A stretch of DNA of 64,000 nt from Ideonella aquatica (GCF_018069755.1 NZ_JAGQDE010000004.1:124001-188000); one strand, 5' to 3'. Positions 37,775 through 50,235 are shown, numbered from the stretch's first letter. Numbers and translations: made by a program. Notes: generated from the letters alone by a model not told the origin.

Positions 37775-38923
37775 ATGCGGTCAGGCAAGACATGGTTGGT
37801 GGGCGCCGTGGCGCTGGTGGTGCTGGCAGGGGCCGGCCTGTGGTGGAAGGGCCAGCAGAGTGCCCAGGCGGCCGACAAGAAGGAGCCACCGCCGCCGCCG
37901 CTGGTTTTCTCGCCCAAGGAAGTGGCCACCGCGCAGATGCGCTCGCTGGCCCAGGTGATCACCTTTTCGGGGCCGCTGGTCTCGCCCAACACGGCCACGG
38001 TCAAGGCCAAGGCAGCTGGCACGTTGCTGTCGCTGTCGGTGGCCGAGGGCAGCCGCGTCAAGCGCGGCCAGGCGCTGGGCACGGTGGACCTGGCCGACCT
38101 GACGGCCCGCCTGCAGGAGCGCCAGGCCGGTGTGGCCTCGGCCCAGGCCACGGTGGCCCAGGCCGAGCGCACCCATGCCTCGAACCAACGGCTGGCCGAC
38201 CAGCAGTTCATTTCGCCAATCGCGCTGGACAACTCGCGCGCCGCGCTCGATACCGCGCGCGCCCAGCTGGGCGCCGCTCAGGCCCAGGTCGAATCGGCCC
38301 GCATCGCGCTGCGCGAGGCAGCGCTGGTGGCGCCGATCGACGGCATCGTCGCCAAGCGCCATGCGCTGCCCGGTGAAAAGGTGGCGGCCGAGCAGCCGGT
38401 GCTGACGCTGGTGGACCTGCGCACGCTGGAAATGGCGGGCAGCGTGGGCACGCGCGATGTTGCGCGGCTCAAGCCCGGCATGACGGTGCGCCTGCTGATC
38501 GAGGGCGATGCCCGCACGGTGGACGGCCAACTGGCACGCATCGCGCCGTCGGTGGATGCCGGCGCGCGCTCGATCCAGGTCACGGTGGCGCTGTCCAACC
38601 CCGACGAGCGCTGGCGCGCCGGCCAGTTCGCGCTGGCCCGGGTGGAACTGCCGGCCGAGCAGCCGGCGCTGTCGGTGCCGGCCACGGCGGTGGGCACGGC
38701 TTCGGGGCAGGAGTACGTCTGGACGCTGGAGAAGGATCAGCTGGTCCGCCGCACCGTGGTGACCGGCCGGCGCGATCCATCCAGCGGCGCGGTCGAGGTG
38801 TTGCAGGGCCTCAGCGCCGGCCAGGTGGTGCTGGCCGGCAGCTTCGAGAACCTGCGCGAGGGCCGGGCGGCCCGCGTCGGTGACGCCACGGCCAGCGCAC
38901 CGGCCGCCGCCGCGTCGCGTTGA
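37775..38923 (+). CDS. RND efflux periplasmic adaptor (membrane fusion protein)
   Basis: This 382-residue protein has an N-terminal membrane anchor (about 7-22) ending near AQA, a barrel-sandwich part split by a helical hairpin (ARLQERQAGVASAQATVAQA region), the lipoyl-like LVAPIDGIVAKRHALPGEKV segment and a C-terminal beta-barrel. It would link the RND pump to an outer membrane channel. The ATG at 37775 has AGGGG 6 bases upstream; an ATG at 37748 adds nine residues. It is encoded 31 bases before the pump gene. No outer membrane factor gene follows, so the channel must come from elsewhere. Confidence 0.92.
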   Translation: MRSGKTWLVGAVALVVLAGAGLWWKGQQSAQAADKKEPPPPPLVFSPKEVATAQMRSLAQVITFSGPLVSPNTATVKAKAAGTLLSLSVAEGSRVKRGQALGTVDLADLTARLQERQAGVASAQATVAQAERTHASNQRLADQQFISPIALDNSRAALDTARAQLGAAQAQVESARIALREAALVAPIDGIVAKRHALPGEKVAAEQPVLTLVDLRTLEMAGSVGTRDVARLKPGMTVRLLIEGDARTVDGQLARIAPSVDAGARSIQVTVALSNPDERWRAGQFALARVELPAEQPALSVPATAVGTASGQEYVWTLEKDQLVRRTVVTGRRDPSSGAVEVLQGLSAGQVVLAGSFENLREGRAARVGDATASAPAAAASR

Positions 38924-38954
38924 TCCCTCATCCCATGTCCCGGAGGCTCCAGCC

Positions 38955-41900
38955 ATGTGGATGACCCGCGTCTCGATCAACAACCCCGTCTTCGCCACGA
39001 TGGTGATGGTGGCCATCTGCGTGCTGGGCCTGTTCGCCTACAACCGCCTGGGCGTGGAGCAGATGCCCGACGTCTCGCCGCCGATGGTCTTCGTGCAGGT
39101 GGCCTACCCAGGCGCCTCGCCGCCGGCGGTGGAAACCGAGGTGACCCAGCCGCTGGAGCAGGCGCTCAACGGCATCGCTGGCATCAAGCAGATCACCTCG
39201 AACAGCTTCGAGGGCCGCAGCGAAAGCTACCTGCGCTTCAATGTCGACGCCGACATGAGCCGCGCGGTGCAGGACGTGCGCGACAAGGTGGCCCAGGTGC
39301 AGGCGGGCTTCCCGCGCGATGTGAAGCAGCCGCTGATCGCCCGCTTCGATGGCGACAACCAGCAGCCCACGGTCATCGTCGCGCTGATGGCCAGCGACCG
39401 CAGTGCGCGCGAGCTGTCGCTGCTGGCCGACCAGACACTGCGCCGCCGATTCGAGCGGGTGGACGGCGTGGCGCGCGTGCAGATCGGCGGCCTGGTGGTG
39501 CGCCAGGTGCGCATCGACCTGGACCCGCAGCGCCTGCGCGCCCATGCGCTGACGCCGGCCGACGTGTCCGCGGCGCTGCAGCGGGCCAATGCCGATCAGC
39601 CGGTGGGCCTGCTCAGCGGCGAGCGCATCGATGCCATCGTGCGCATCGAGGGCCGCATCCGCACGCCCAAGGAGTTCGGCGAGGTGGTGGTGTCCTCCGG
39701 CGCGGCCGGCGTGGTCACCGTGGCCGACCTGGGTCAGGTGGTGGAGCGCGAGCAGGAGGCCGAGTCGCTGTCGCGCATCAACGGCAAGCAGGCCGTGACC
39801 TTCAACATCATCAAACAGCAGGACGCCAACCTGGTGGCCACCGGCGAGGCGGTCAAGGCCGCCTATGAGGAGATCAAGGGCACGCTGCCGCCGGGCCTGG
39901 AGATGAAGCTGATCTGGGCGCGCAGCGACTGGACCAAGGACTCGCTCGACGGTGTCAAACGCACCTTGATCGAGGGCGCGCTGCTGACCGTGGGCATCGT
40001 CTTCCTGTTCCTGCACAGCTGGCGCAGCACGGTGATCACCGGCCTGACGCTGCCGATCTCGGTGATTGCCAGCTTCCTGGCGGTGTACGCCTTCGGCTTC
40101 ACGCTGAACTTCATGACGATGATGGCGCTGAGCCTGTGCATCGGCCTGCTGATCGATGACGCCATTGTCGTGCGCGAGAACATCGTGCGGCACGTGAAGA
40201 TGGGCAAGGACCACCACACCGCCGCCCGCGAGGGCACGGACGAGATCGGTCTGGCGGTGCTGGCCACCACCTTTGCGATCTGCGCGGTGTTCACGCCGGT
40301 GGCCTTCATGCATGGCATCGTCGGCAAGTTCTTCTATCCCTTCGGCATCACCATCGTCGCCGCGGTGCTGGTCAGCCTGTTCGTCAGCTTCACGCTGGAC
40401 CCGATGCTGTCGGCGGTCTGGAAGGATCCTCCGGGTGACCGCATCAGCCGCCTGCCGGGGGTGCGCCATGCGCTGGCCGCGGTGGACCTTGGCATGGACC
40501 GGCTGCATGCGGTCTACGAGGCCCTGATCCGTTGGGCCATGGGCCCGCGCCGCTACCGCCTGCCGTTGCCGGTCTACGGCCGTCCGTTCGGCCCCGACGG
40601 CCGGCGCCAGCCGCAGGAGGCCCGCCGTTGGCGCGCAGCGACGCTGAGCCCGCGTGGCGTGGTGCTGTGGATCGCCGCCTTCAGCTTCGTCAGTGCGCTG
40701 GCGATACCCGCCGCCGGCCTGATCGGCGCCGAGATGATCCCGCAGACCGACGACGGCTTCATCCAGATCAACGTCAAGCTGCCGGTGGGCTCCAGCCTGG
40801 AGCGCTCGGACGAGAAGTTCCGCCAGCTCGAGACCATCGTCTCGACCTTCCCCGAGGTGGTGACGGTCAACACCAACATTGGCGGCGAGCAGGGTCGCTC
40901 GGCCGGCACGATCGGCGTGAACCTGAAGCCGCGCAAGCAGCGCGAGCGCAGCCAGAAGGAGGTCGAGGACGCGATCCGCGCCGCTTTTGCCAGCGTGCCG
41001 GGGGTGGACGTGGCGCTGGGCTGGGACCGGCCGATCTATGTGGGTGTGCTGGGCCCCGACCCGGAGGTGCTGGATCAGATCACCACCCAGCTGACCGAGA
41101 AGATCCGCAAGATCAAGGGCATCGCCGACCTGGAAAACTCGGTCAAGCCCGGCGTTCCGGCCTATGCGGTGCGGCTGAAGCCCGATGCCGCCCGAGAGCT
41201 GGGCCTGTCGGCACAGACGCTGGCCAGCTCGATGCGTGCCTATGTCAACGGTGACGTGTCTACCTGGTGGACCACACCCGACGGCCAGCAGGTCGAAGTG
41301 CAGCTGCGCCTGCCGCAGGACCAGCGCCGCGACATCGACCAGCTGCGCCAACTGCCGGTGGCCTATGCCAAGGACGGCACGCCGGTGGCGCTGGACCGCG
41401 TGGCCACGATCAGCGCGGTCACCAATCCGCAGCTGATCAAGCGCCAGGACCTGCAGCGGCGCCAGGGCATCTACGCCGGCATCGACCATGGCTCGGGCCG
41501 TGCCGCCGGCGACGTGGGCGCCGATGTGAAGAAGCTGGTCGAGCAGACCTCGCTGCCCCCGGGCTACCGGTTCGATGTGGGCGGCCAGACCAAGGACCAG
41601 GACGAGGTGTTCGGCGCCATCTTCGGCGCGCTGGGCCTGGCGGTGATCTTCATCTACATCGTGCTGGCCAGCCAGTTCGGCAGCTTCATCCAGCCGCTGG
41701 CGATCATGGCCTCGCTGCCGCTGTCGCTGATCGGGGTGATGCTGGCGCTGTGGATCACCCGCTCCACCATCAACCTGTTCTCGCTGATCGGCCTGATCAT
41801 GCTGATGGGCCTGGTGACCAAGAACGCGATCCTGCTGGTGGACTTTGCCAACCACGCGCGCCAGCGCGGCGCCAATATCCTGGAGGCGCTGCTCGAGGCT

Positions 41901-42107
41901 GGCCAGACGCGGATGCGCCCGATCGTCATGACCACGGCGGCGATGGTGTTCGGCATGCTCCCGCTGGCGCTGGCCCTGAATGAGGGCGGCGAGTTCCAGG
42001 CCTCGATGGGCCGCGCCATCATTGGCGGCGTGATCACCTCGACCCTGCTGACGCTGGTGGTGGTGCCAGTGATCTACAGCTACCTGGTGCGCGAGCGCCG
42101 GCCCTGA
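38955..42107 (+). CDS. RND multidrug efflux permease, HAE1-like
   Basis: This 1050-residue inner membrane transporter has the RND layout: one helix at the start, a large periplasmic loop, six helices, a second loop and five helices. The proton-relay aspartates are present in GLLIDDAIVVRENIVRH (helix 4), and the start MWMTRVSINNPVFATMVMVA is typical. It exports hydrophobic compounds by proton antiport with the adaptor encoded upstream. A stretch of about 60 Arg/Pro-rich residues between the two halves (nucleotides about 40530-40650) is longer than in AcrB. Substrates cannot be predicted. It ends 4 bases before the convergent TIR gene. Confidence 0.95.
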   Translation: MWMTRVSINNPVFATMVMVAICVLGLFAYNRLGVEQMPDVSPPMVFVQVAYPGASPPAVETEVTQPLEQALNGIAGIKQITSNSFEGRSESYLRFNVDADMSRAVQDVRDKVAQVQAGFPRDVKQPLIARFDGDNQQPTVIVALMASDRSARELSLLADQTLRRRFERVDGVARVQIGGLVVRQVRIDLDPQRLRAHALTPADVSAALQRANADQPVGLLSGERIDAIVRIEGRIRTPKEFGEVVVSSGAAGVVTVADLGQVVEREQEAESLSRINGKQAVTFNIIKQQDANLVATGEAVKAAYEEIKGTLPPGLEMKLIWARSDWTKDSLDGVKRTLIEGALLTVGIVFLFLHSWRSTVITGLTLPISVIASFLAVYAFGFTLNFMTMMALSLCIGLLIDDAIVVRENIVRHVKMGKDHHTAAREGTDEIGLAVLATTFAICAVFTPVAFMHGIVGKFFYPFGITIVAAVLVSLFVSFTLDPMLSAVWKDPPGDRISRLPGVRHALAAVDLGMDRLHAVYEALIRWAMGPRRYRLPLPVYGRPFGPDGRRQPQEARRWRAATLSPRGVVLWIAAFSFVSALAIPAAGLIGAEMIPQTDDGFIQINVKLPVGSSLERSDEKFRQLETIVSTFPEVVTVNTNIGGEQGRSAGTIGVNLKPRKQRERSQKEVEDAIRAAFASVPGVDVALGWDRPIYVGVLGPDPEVLDQITTQLTEKIRKIKGIADLENSVKPGVPAYAVRLKPDAARELGLSAQTLASSMRAYVNGDVSTWWTTPDGQQVEVQLRLPQDQRRDIDQLRQLPVAYAKDGTPVALDRVATISAVTNPQLIKRQDLQRRQGIYAGIDHGSGRAAGDVGADVKKLVEQTSLPPGYRFDVGGQTKDQDEVFGAIFGALGLAVIFIYIVLASQFGSFIQPLAIMASLPLSLIGVMLALWITRSTINLFSLIGLIMLMGLVTKNAILLVDFANHARQRGANILEALLEAGQTRMRPIVMTTAAMVFGMLPLALALNEGGEFQASMGRAIIGGVITSTLLTLVVVPVIYSYLVRERRP

Positions 42108-42111
42108 GCGC

Positions 42112-43101
42112 TCAGCCCGCTGCAGATGGCGGGCTGAAGCGTTGCAGGACCTGCATGGCGATCTCGTCCGGGCTGCCTTCGATCACCTGGTTGCGGCCCA
42201 GCCGCAAGGCCAGTGCCGGTGTCAGCGCAGTGTCGCCGATGCGCACCGCGAACACCGGCTTGCCCAGGTCATCGGCGTAGCGCACCTCGCGCTGCACCCA
42301 GGGGGATGCCACGCTGGCTGGCGACAGGAACAGCAGCAGCGCCTGGCAGCCCTGCACCTGCAGCGCCAGGCTGGTGTCCCAATCGCTGGCGCCTTCCAGA
42401 CCCTTGTCGAACCACAGCGGCTGGCCTGCGGCGTGCAGTCGGTCCAGGATGGGCAGCAGCGCGGCCAGGTCGGCGTGGGCGTAGCTGACGAACAGGTAGG
42501 GCTGCTGCCCGTCAGCCGTGGCGGGTGCGTGGCGGATCAAGGACTGGAAGCCGGGGCGAGCCAGCCCTGTGGCCAGCCAGCAGGCGGCGGTCCAGGCCAG
42601 GAACCAGGACAGCAGCAGGCCCAGGCGCACCAGGTCCACGCTCCAGGCCTGCCAGATGCGCGTGGCCTCGTACTCAGCCGAGCGCAGCGCGTCCAGGTCG
42701 TCATCGGGGCAGGTCAGTGGGTAGATCAGCCGTGCCTCGGGCGTGCAGACGAAGCCCTTGACCGCCACCTCGCCGGTGCTGGGGATGGTGAAGGTATAGC
42801 GCGACAGCAGCGCCAGGAACACGCCGGTCGCGACCAGCATCAGCACCGCGGCGCCGATCAGCAGCGCCCGCCCGTCGGCCAGACGCCGCTGCGCCCGCCA
42901 GCGGCCCAGCGCCAACGCGCCGGCCACCGCCAGGACGGCGGTCAGCGGCCCGCTGCCGCCGGGCCAGGGGGGCACCGTGCCACCGCGCCACAGGCCCAGC
43001 GCCACCACAGCCAGCGACAGCAGTACCCAGCCGGGCGGTTCCAGGTGGCGCCAGCGCAGCGCCGCGCGGGTCCAGACGGAGGCGGGAGGTGGGCTGGGCA
43101 T
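42112..43101 (-). CDS. membrane-anchored TIR-domain protein
   Basis: This 329-residue protein has four predicted membrane helices (about 24-39, 52-66, 79-99 and 157-177) and a C-terminal cytoplasmic TIR domain (about 200-325). The TIR part shows YLFVSYAHAD (box 1), WFDKGLEGASDW, ALLLFLSPAS and SPWVQREVRYA. Glu272 in the last motif lies where the catalytic glutamate of NAD+-cleaving TIR domains sits, so NADase activity is possible. A loop of about 55 residues with two cysteines (119 and 131) would face the periplasm. It is encoded with no gap after a secreted protein gene. Bacterial TIR proteins often act in defence; nothing else here confirms that. Confidence 0.82.
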   Translation of the reverse strand: MPSPPPASVWTRAALRWRHLEPPGWVLLSLAVVALGLWRGGTVPPWPGGSGPLTAVLAVAGALALGRWRAQRRLADGRALLIGAAVLMLVATGVFLALLSRYTFTIPSTGEVAVKGFVCTPEARLIYPLTCPDDDLDALRSAEYEATRIWQAWSVDLVRLGLLLSWFLAWTAACWLATGLARPGFQSLIRHAPATADGQQPYLFVSYAHADLAALLPILDRLHAAGQPLWFDKGLEGASDWDTSLALQVQGCQALLLFLSPASVASPWVQREVRYADDLGKPVFAVRIGDTALTPALALRLGRNQVIEGSPDEIAMQVLQRFSPPSAAG

Positions 43102-43920
43102 TCAGCGGCGCAGCTGGATGCGCACCACGTCTTCACCCTGGCCATCGGCCATGGCGGCCGGCCGGGTGTCGAAGACGCCGCTGCTGCGCTGACCATCGGG
43201 CCAGCGCACCTGGTAAGCGTACTGGCCGCTGAGGAATTCCTGCTTCTTCACCGCATCCACCCAGCCGCGGCAGCGCTGGCGGTCGGTGGGCACGATGCGC
43301 TGGACCTCGCACAGCCGGTGGCGGAACAGGGTGATGTAGCTGACCTGGCCGCCGGGTGGTCGGGTGCTGAGCTCCACCGGCAGCTCGCCCGCGCCGCAGC
43401 CCTCTTGCAGCACCACCGGCGGGCCGCGGCGCTGCCGCTGGTGGCGGATCACCGCCTGTTCCAGCTGCTCCTTCAGCTGTGTGTGGCGCTGGTTCAGGGC
43501 CTGGTCGGCCGCGGCGGACCCACCGCGCTGCGCCAGGCGGGTCAGCGCATCGATCGCCCCGCGCTGCATGGTGTCCAGCAGCGGCTGCCACACCGCGGGC
43601 GGCACGGCCAGGGCGCGCAGCGACTGGCCGAGCTGCTCGACCTCCATCGCGATCTGGATCACGCCGCCCTCCGGGTCCTTGTCGTCGACGCCCAGGTCCA
43701 GGCCGGCCGACAGGCAATCGAGCAGCGGCGTCGGGTCGCCAGGCAGGCCGGGCCGGGCGGGCTGGGCCAGCGCCGGATCCGCCGCCACCGCGGCCTGCCT
43801 GATCTGCGCAAAGCGCAATGCGGGATCGGCGGGCGCCTGGGCCGGCGCGGATGGGCAGATCAGCGCCAGCAGCAGGGCGCTGCACAGGCCCAGTCGAGTG
43901 GGGCAGTGGCACGCAGGCAT
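43102..43920 (-). CDS. secreted protein of unknown function, paired with the TIR protein
   Basis: This 272-residue protein begins with a signal peptide (hydrophobic LCSALLLALICP, cleaved near AQA at about residue 29). The mature part is helical in the middle (DTMQRGAIDALTRLAQRG and RHTQLKEQLEQAVIRHQRQ) and beta-like at the end (YAYQVRWPDGQRSSGVFDTR). Four cysteines in the mature part could form two disulphides. I do not recognise the family. The TIR gene starts directly at its stop, so the two are cotranscribed; it could be the periplasmic partner of the TIR protein. The ATG at 43920 is the start that yields a proper signal peptide. Confidence 0.75.
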   Translation of the reverse strand: MPACHCPTRLGLCSALLLALICPSAPAQAPADPALRFAQIRQAAVAADPALAQPARPGLPGDPTPLLDCLSAGLDLGVDDKDPEGGVIQIAMEVEQLGQSLRALAVPPAVWQPLLDTMQRGAIDALTRLAQRGGSAAADQALNQRHTQLKEQLEQAVIRHQRQRRGPPVVLQEGCGAGELPVELSTRPPGGQVSYITLFRHRLCEVQRIVPTDRQRCRGWVDAVKKQEFLSGQYAYQVRWPDGQRSSGVFDTRPAAMADGQGEDVVRIQLRR

Positions 43921-43981
43921 CGGTCCTCCCTGGGCCGGACACCTGTCCGGCGCACCGCCCTTGTAGCCGCCAACGCGGTGA

Positions 43982-44010
43982 CGCACCACCCCTTGTGCTG
44001 GGGTGGTGCG
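43982..44010 (-). terminator. strong hairpin after sdaA
   Basis: CGCACCACCCC and GGGGTGGTGCG form a perfect 11-bp stem with a 7-base loop, beginning 6 bases after the sdaA stop. It lacks a U-run, so it may stabilise the 3' end or stop transcription with Rho. It separates the gcv-sdaA operon from the TIR gene pair. Confidence 0.5.
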
Positions 44011-44016
44011 GTGCGC

Positions 44017-45408
44017 TCAGCACTCGACGATGTTGACGGCCAGGCCGCCGCGCGCGGTTTCCTTGTACTTGGTCATCATGTCGGCGCCGGTTTCGCGCAT
44101 CGTCTTGATGACCTTGTCCAGGCTGACCAAGTGACTGCCGTCGCCCCGCAGCGCCATGCGCGCGGCATTGATGGCCTTGACCGAGGCGATGGCGTTGCGC
44201 TCGATGCAGGGGATCTGCACCAGGCCGCCCACCGGGTCGCAGGTCAGGCCCAGGTGGTGCTCCATGCCGATTTCGGCGGCGTTCTCGGCCTGCTCGGGCG
44301 AGCCGCCCATCACCGCGCACAGCGCGCCGGCGGCCATCGAGCAGGCCACACCCACCTCGCCTTGGCAGCCGACCTCGGCGCCGGAGATGCTGGCGTTTTC
44401 CTTGTAGAGGATGCCGATCGCGGCGGCGGTCAGCAGGAAATCGACCACGCCCGCCTGGGTGGCCCCCGGCACGAAGCGGGTGTAGTAATGCAGCACCGCC
44501 GGCACGATGCCCGCCGCGCCGTTGGTGGGTGCGGTGACCACGCGACCGCCGGCGGCGTTCTCCTCGTTGACCGCCAGCGCGTACAGATTGACCCAGTCCA
44601 GCACCTGCAGCGGGTCGCGCAGGGCCTCCTCGGGCTTGGCGGTCAGCGCCTCGCGCAGCGCCTTGGCGCGGCGCTTGACCTTGAAGCCGCCGGGCAACGT
44701 GCCTTCAGCGCGGCAGCCGCGCTCCACACAGGCCTGCATCACCGCCCAGATGCGCAGCAGGCCGGCGTCGATCTCGGCATCGCTGCGCCAGTGGCGCTCG
44801 TTGCGGCGCATCAGCTGGGCGATCGACAGGCCGTGCTCCCGGCACAGTGCCAGCAACTGCTCGCCGCTGGTGAAGGGCAGCGGCAGCACGGTGGCGTCGG
44901 GCGCGATGCTCTTCTGGCGGCTGCCGTCGGCGGCCACCTCCTCGCTGACCACGAAGCCGCCGCCCACCGAGTAGTACACGCGCTGGCACAGCTCGGCGCC
45001 GCTGGCGTCGAAGGCCGTCAGGCGCATGCCGTTGGCGTGGAAGGGCAGGCTCTCGCGGCGGAAGAAGGCCAGGTCGCGCGCCTCGTCGAAGGCCACCGCA
45101 TGTTCACCGTTCAGCGCCAAACGGCCGCCGGCACGGATCGCTGCCAGCAGCGCCGGCACCTGGTCCACATCGACCGTGTCGGGCTCATGCCCGGCCAGGC
45201 CCAGCAGCACCGCGGTGTCGCTGCCGTGGCCCTTGCCGGTGGCGCCCAGCGAGCCGTACAGGCCACAGTGCACGCGCGCGGTGCGGGCCAGCAGGCCCTC
45301 GTGGGCCAGGCGCAGCGTGAACAGGCGCGCGGCCCGCATCGGCCCCACCGTGTGCGAGCTGCTGGGCCCGATGCCGATCTTGAAAAGGTCGAAGACCGAA
45401 ACCGCCAT
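44017..45408 (-). CDS. sdaA: L-serine ammonia-lyase, iron-sulphur type
   Basis: This 463-residue enzyme deaminates L-serine to pyruvate and ammonia using a [4Fe-4S] cluster. Both domains are in one chain: an N-terminal beta domain starting [20 protein letters not shown] and a C-terminal alpha domain with the cluster cysteines around [18 protein letters not shown] (about residues 345-362). The ATG at 45408 is the first before the family core. It is the last gene of the gcvT-gcvH-gcvP transcript, 79 bases after gcvP, and hence lies under the glycine riboswitch. This fits disposal of serine formed when glycine is in excess. Confidence 0.95.
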   Translation of the reverse strand: MAVSVFDLFKIGIGPSSSHTVGPMRAARLFTLRLAHEGLLARTARVHCGLYGSLGATGKGHGSDTAVLLGLAGHEPDTVDVDQVPALLAAIRAGGRLALNGEHAVAFDEARDLAFFRRESLPFHANGMRLTAFDASGAELCQRVYYSVGGGFVVSEEVAADGSRQKSIAPDATVLPLPFTSGEQLLALCREHGLSIAQLMRRNERHWRSDAEIDAGLLRIWAVMQACVERGCRAEGTLPGGFKVKRRAKALREALTAKPEEALRDPLQVLDWVNLYALAVNEENAAGGRVVTAPTNGAAGIVPAVLHYYTRFVPGATQAGVVDFLLTAAAIGILYKENASISGAEVGCQGEVGVACSMAAGALCAVMGGSPEQAENAAEIGMEHHLGLTCDPVGGLVQIPCIERNAIASVKAINAARMALRGDGSHLVSLDKVIKTMRETGADMMTKYKETARGGLAVNIVEC

Positions 45409-45487
45409 CGCGTGTCTCCTGTGACGCGGAAGGGAACCGGGGCCGGTCGTGCCGGCCTTTCTGTGCGGCGGGGTCCGTGGCCCGGCG

Positions 45488-48382
<2,895 letters not shown>

Positions 48383-48427
48383 GGGCGGCAGGCGGGTGGT
48401 CAGGGTCAGGCGCCGAGGCGCCGGGGA

Positions 48428-48802
48428 TCACAGGGTCTTGAGCAGCGCGTCGTAGGCCGGCGGGTCCATCAGCTCGTCGAACTGGGCCATGTCGGTGACC
48501 TTGACGGTGAAGAACCAACCCGTGCCCAGCGGGTCGCTGTTGGCCAGCGAGGGGTCGTTGCGCAGGTCTTCATTGACGGCGACGATTTCGCCGGTGACCG
48601 GCATGTAGATGTCGGCCGCGGCCTTGACCGACTCGACCACGCCGGCCACGTCGCCCTTGGCGTAGGTCTTGCCCACCTCGGGCAGGTCGACGAAGACCAC
48701 GTCGCCCAGCGCGTCCTGCGCGTGCAGCGTGATGCCGACGACGGCGGCCTCATGGTCCTCGATGTTGATCCACTCGTGGTCGGCGGTGAACTTGGTCGTC
48801 AT
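48428..48802 (-). CDS. gcvH: glycine cleavage system H-protein
   Basis: This 124-residue lipoyl carrier shuttles the methylamine group between GcvP and GcvT. The lipoylation site is Lys60 in VVESVKAAADIYMPV, and the frame GITLHAQDALGDVVFVDLPE is typical. Length is as usual. The ATG follows a GGAGCC ribosome site. It is the middle gene of the gcvTHP set, with 29 bases to gcvT upstream and 45 to gcvP downstream. Confidence 0.97.
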   Translation of the reverse strand: MTTKFTADHEWINIEDHEAAVVGITLHAQDALGDVVFVDLPEVGKTYAKGDVAGVVESVKAAADIYMPVTGEIVAVNEDLRNDPSLANSDPLGTGWFFTVKVTDMAQFDELMDPPAYDALLKTL

Positions 48803-48831
48803 GGGGTTGGCTCCTGTGGGGGGAAGAGGAT

Positions 48832-49977
48832 TCAGCCGCGGTAGTAGCGGTTGGGGGTGAAGGGCATGGCGGTCACGGTCATCGGCAGGCGCTTGCCGCG
48901 CACTTCGGCGAAGACGGCCGTGCCGACGGCGGCGTAGGCGGCGGGCAGGTAGGCCATGGCTACCGGCTGGCCGACGGTGGGGCCCAGCGTGCCGCTGGTG
49001 ACGGTGCCCAGGGCGGTGCCGTCAGCGGCGAAGAGGGCCGTGCCCTCGCGCACCGGGGCGCGCTCCTGGCCGAGCAGGCCGACGCGCTTGCGCGCGGCGC
49101 CAGCGGCCAACTGGGCGTCGATCACCGCGGCGCCGGGATAGCCACCAGCCCGCGCGCCACCGGCGCGGCGCACCTTCTGGATGGCCCAGGTGAGTGCGGC
49201 CTCTACCGGGGTGGTGGCGGTGTCGATGTCGTGGCCATAGAGGCACAGGCCGGCTTCCAGGCGCAGTGTGTCGCGCGCGCCCAGGCCGGCGGGCTGCACC
49301 TCGGGCTGCGCCAGCAGCGCACGGGCCAGCGCCACGGCCTGGTCCTGGTGCACCGAGATCTCGAAACCATCTTCGCCGGTGTAGCCCGAGCGGGTGACGA
49401 AGCAATCCAGGCCATCGAGCGCAAAGCGGCCACCGGTCATGAAGGTGAGGCTGGACACATCGGGGTTCAGCCGGGCCAGCGCGGTCACCGCCTGCGGGCC
49501 TTGCAGCGCCAGCAGCGCGCGCTCGGGCATCGGGATGACCTGGCAGCGCTGGCCGATGCCGGCCTGCAGGTGGGCGATGTCCTGGGCCTTGCAGCCGGCG
49601 TTGACCACCACGAACAGGTCGCCAAAGGCCGCGCGCGCGTCCAGCGCGGGGCGGGTGACCATCAGGTCGTCGAGCAGGCCACCTTGTTCATTGGTGAACA
49701 GCGCATAGCGCTGCTTGCCCACCGGGAGGTCGACGATGTCCACCGGCACCAGGGTTTCCAGCGCGGCTGCCGCGTCGGCGCCCACCAGGCGCAGTTGACC
49801 CATGTGCGAGACATCGAACAACGCGGCGGCCGAGCGGCACTGGCGGTGCTCGGCCATCAGCCCGGCGGGGTACTGCACCGGCATGCTGTAGCCGGCAAAG
49901 GGCACCATGCGGGCGCCCAGTTCCAGGTGCAGGTCGTTGAGGGGGGTGGTCAGCAAAGGGGTGTCAGGCGTGCTCAT
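48832..49977 (-). CDS. gcvT: glycine cleavage system aminomethyltransferase, T-protein
   Basis: This 381-residue enzyme moves the methylene group from the GcvH lipoyl arm to tetrahydrofolate and releases ammonia. It shows LGARMVPFAGYSMPVQYPAG, ALFDVSHMGQLRLVG, and SGYTGEDGFEISV for folate binding. The ATG at 49977 is used; an in-frame TTG five codons earlier is less likely. It is the first gene of the operon, 52 bases after the tandem glycine riboswitch, and so expected to be induced by glycine. Confidence 0.96.
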   Translation of the reverse strand: MSTPDTPLLTTPLNDLHLELGARMVPFAGYSMPVQYPAGLMAEHRQCRSAAALFDVSHMGQLRLVGADAAAALETLVPVDIVDLPVGKQRYALFTNEQGGLLDDLMVTRPALDARAAFGDLFVVVNAGCKAQDIAHLQAGIGQRCQVIPMPERALLALQGPQAVTALARLNPDVSSLTFMTGGRFALDGLDCFVTRSGYTGEDGFEISVHQDQAVALARALLAQPEVQPAGLGARDTLRLEAGLCLYGHDIDTATTPVEAALTWAIQKVRRAGGARAGGYPGAAVIDAQLAAGAARKRVGLLGQERAPVREGTALFAADGTALGTVTSGTLGPTVGQPVAMAYLPAAYAAVGTAVFAEVRGKRLPMTVTAMPFTPNRYYRG

Positions 49978-50029
49978 CAGGGCGGTGTCCAAGGGGCAGT
50001 TCGGGAAGGTCTGGCCGTTCGAAATGCCC

Positions 50030-50228
50030 CCGCTGTCCGCTTTACCTGAGAGATTGACCCCGCCGCTTCACACGGCCGGGCTTGCCCCTTCGGTGGACGG
50101 ACTCCAGGGTCCGCCTCTCTCCAGTGAGGAGCGCATGGCCGGGGCCACGCGCCTTGCCAGTCCTTTTGCCTGAGCGTTCGGGTGGGCCCTGCGCCTTCGG
50201 CGGCCCCGGGTGGGGCTCTCTCCTGACA
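50030..50228 (-). promoter_or_regulatory. tandem glycine riboswitch controlling gcvTHP-sdaA
   Basis: On the minus strand two glycine aptamers follow each other. The first (about 50228-50150) reads GGAGAGAGCC, then GCCGAAGGCGCAG and CTCAGGCAAAAGGAC. The second (about 50127-50030) reads GGAGAGAGGCGG, then ACCGAAGGGGCAAGC and CTCTCAGGTAAAGCGGACAG. These are the conserved cores of the class, usually an ON switch. I see no terminator hairpin between aptamer 2 and gcvT, so control may act on translation. This fills the 320-base gap between gcvT and the divergent nitroreductase gene. Confidence 0.95.
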
Positions 50229-50235
50229 AGGGGCC

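Noticed and set aside
38928-41855. 975-codon open frame antisense to the RND pump
   Set aside because: Same reverse-strand composition (His/Gln/Arg-rich) with no motifs. Length alone means little at this GC content.
42112-43920. TIR pair as part of a known defence system (for example Thoeris)
   Set aside because: There is no ThsA-like SIR2/SLOG effector, no CBASS cyclase and no argonaute nearby. The flanks are core metabolic and efflux genes.
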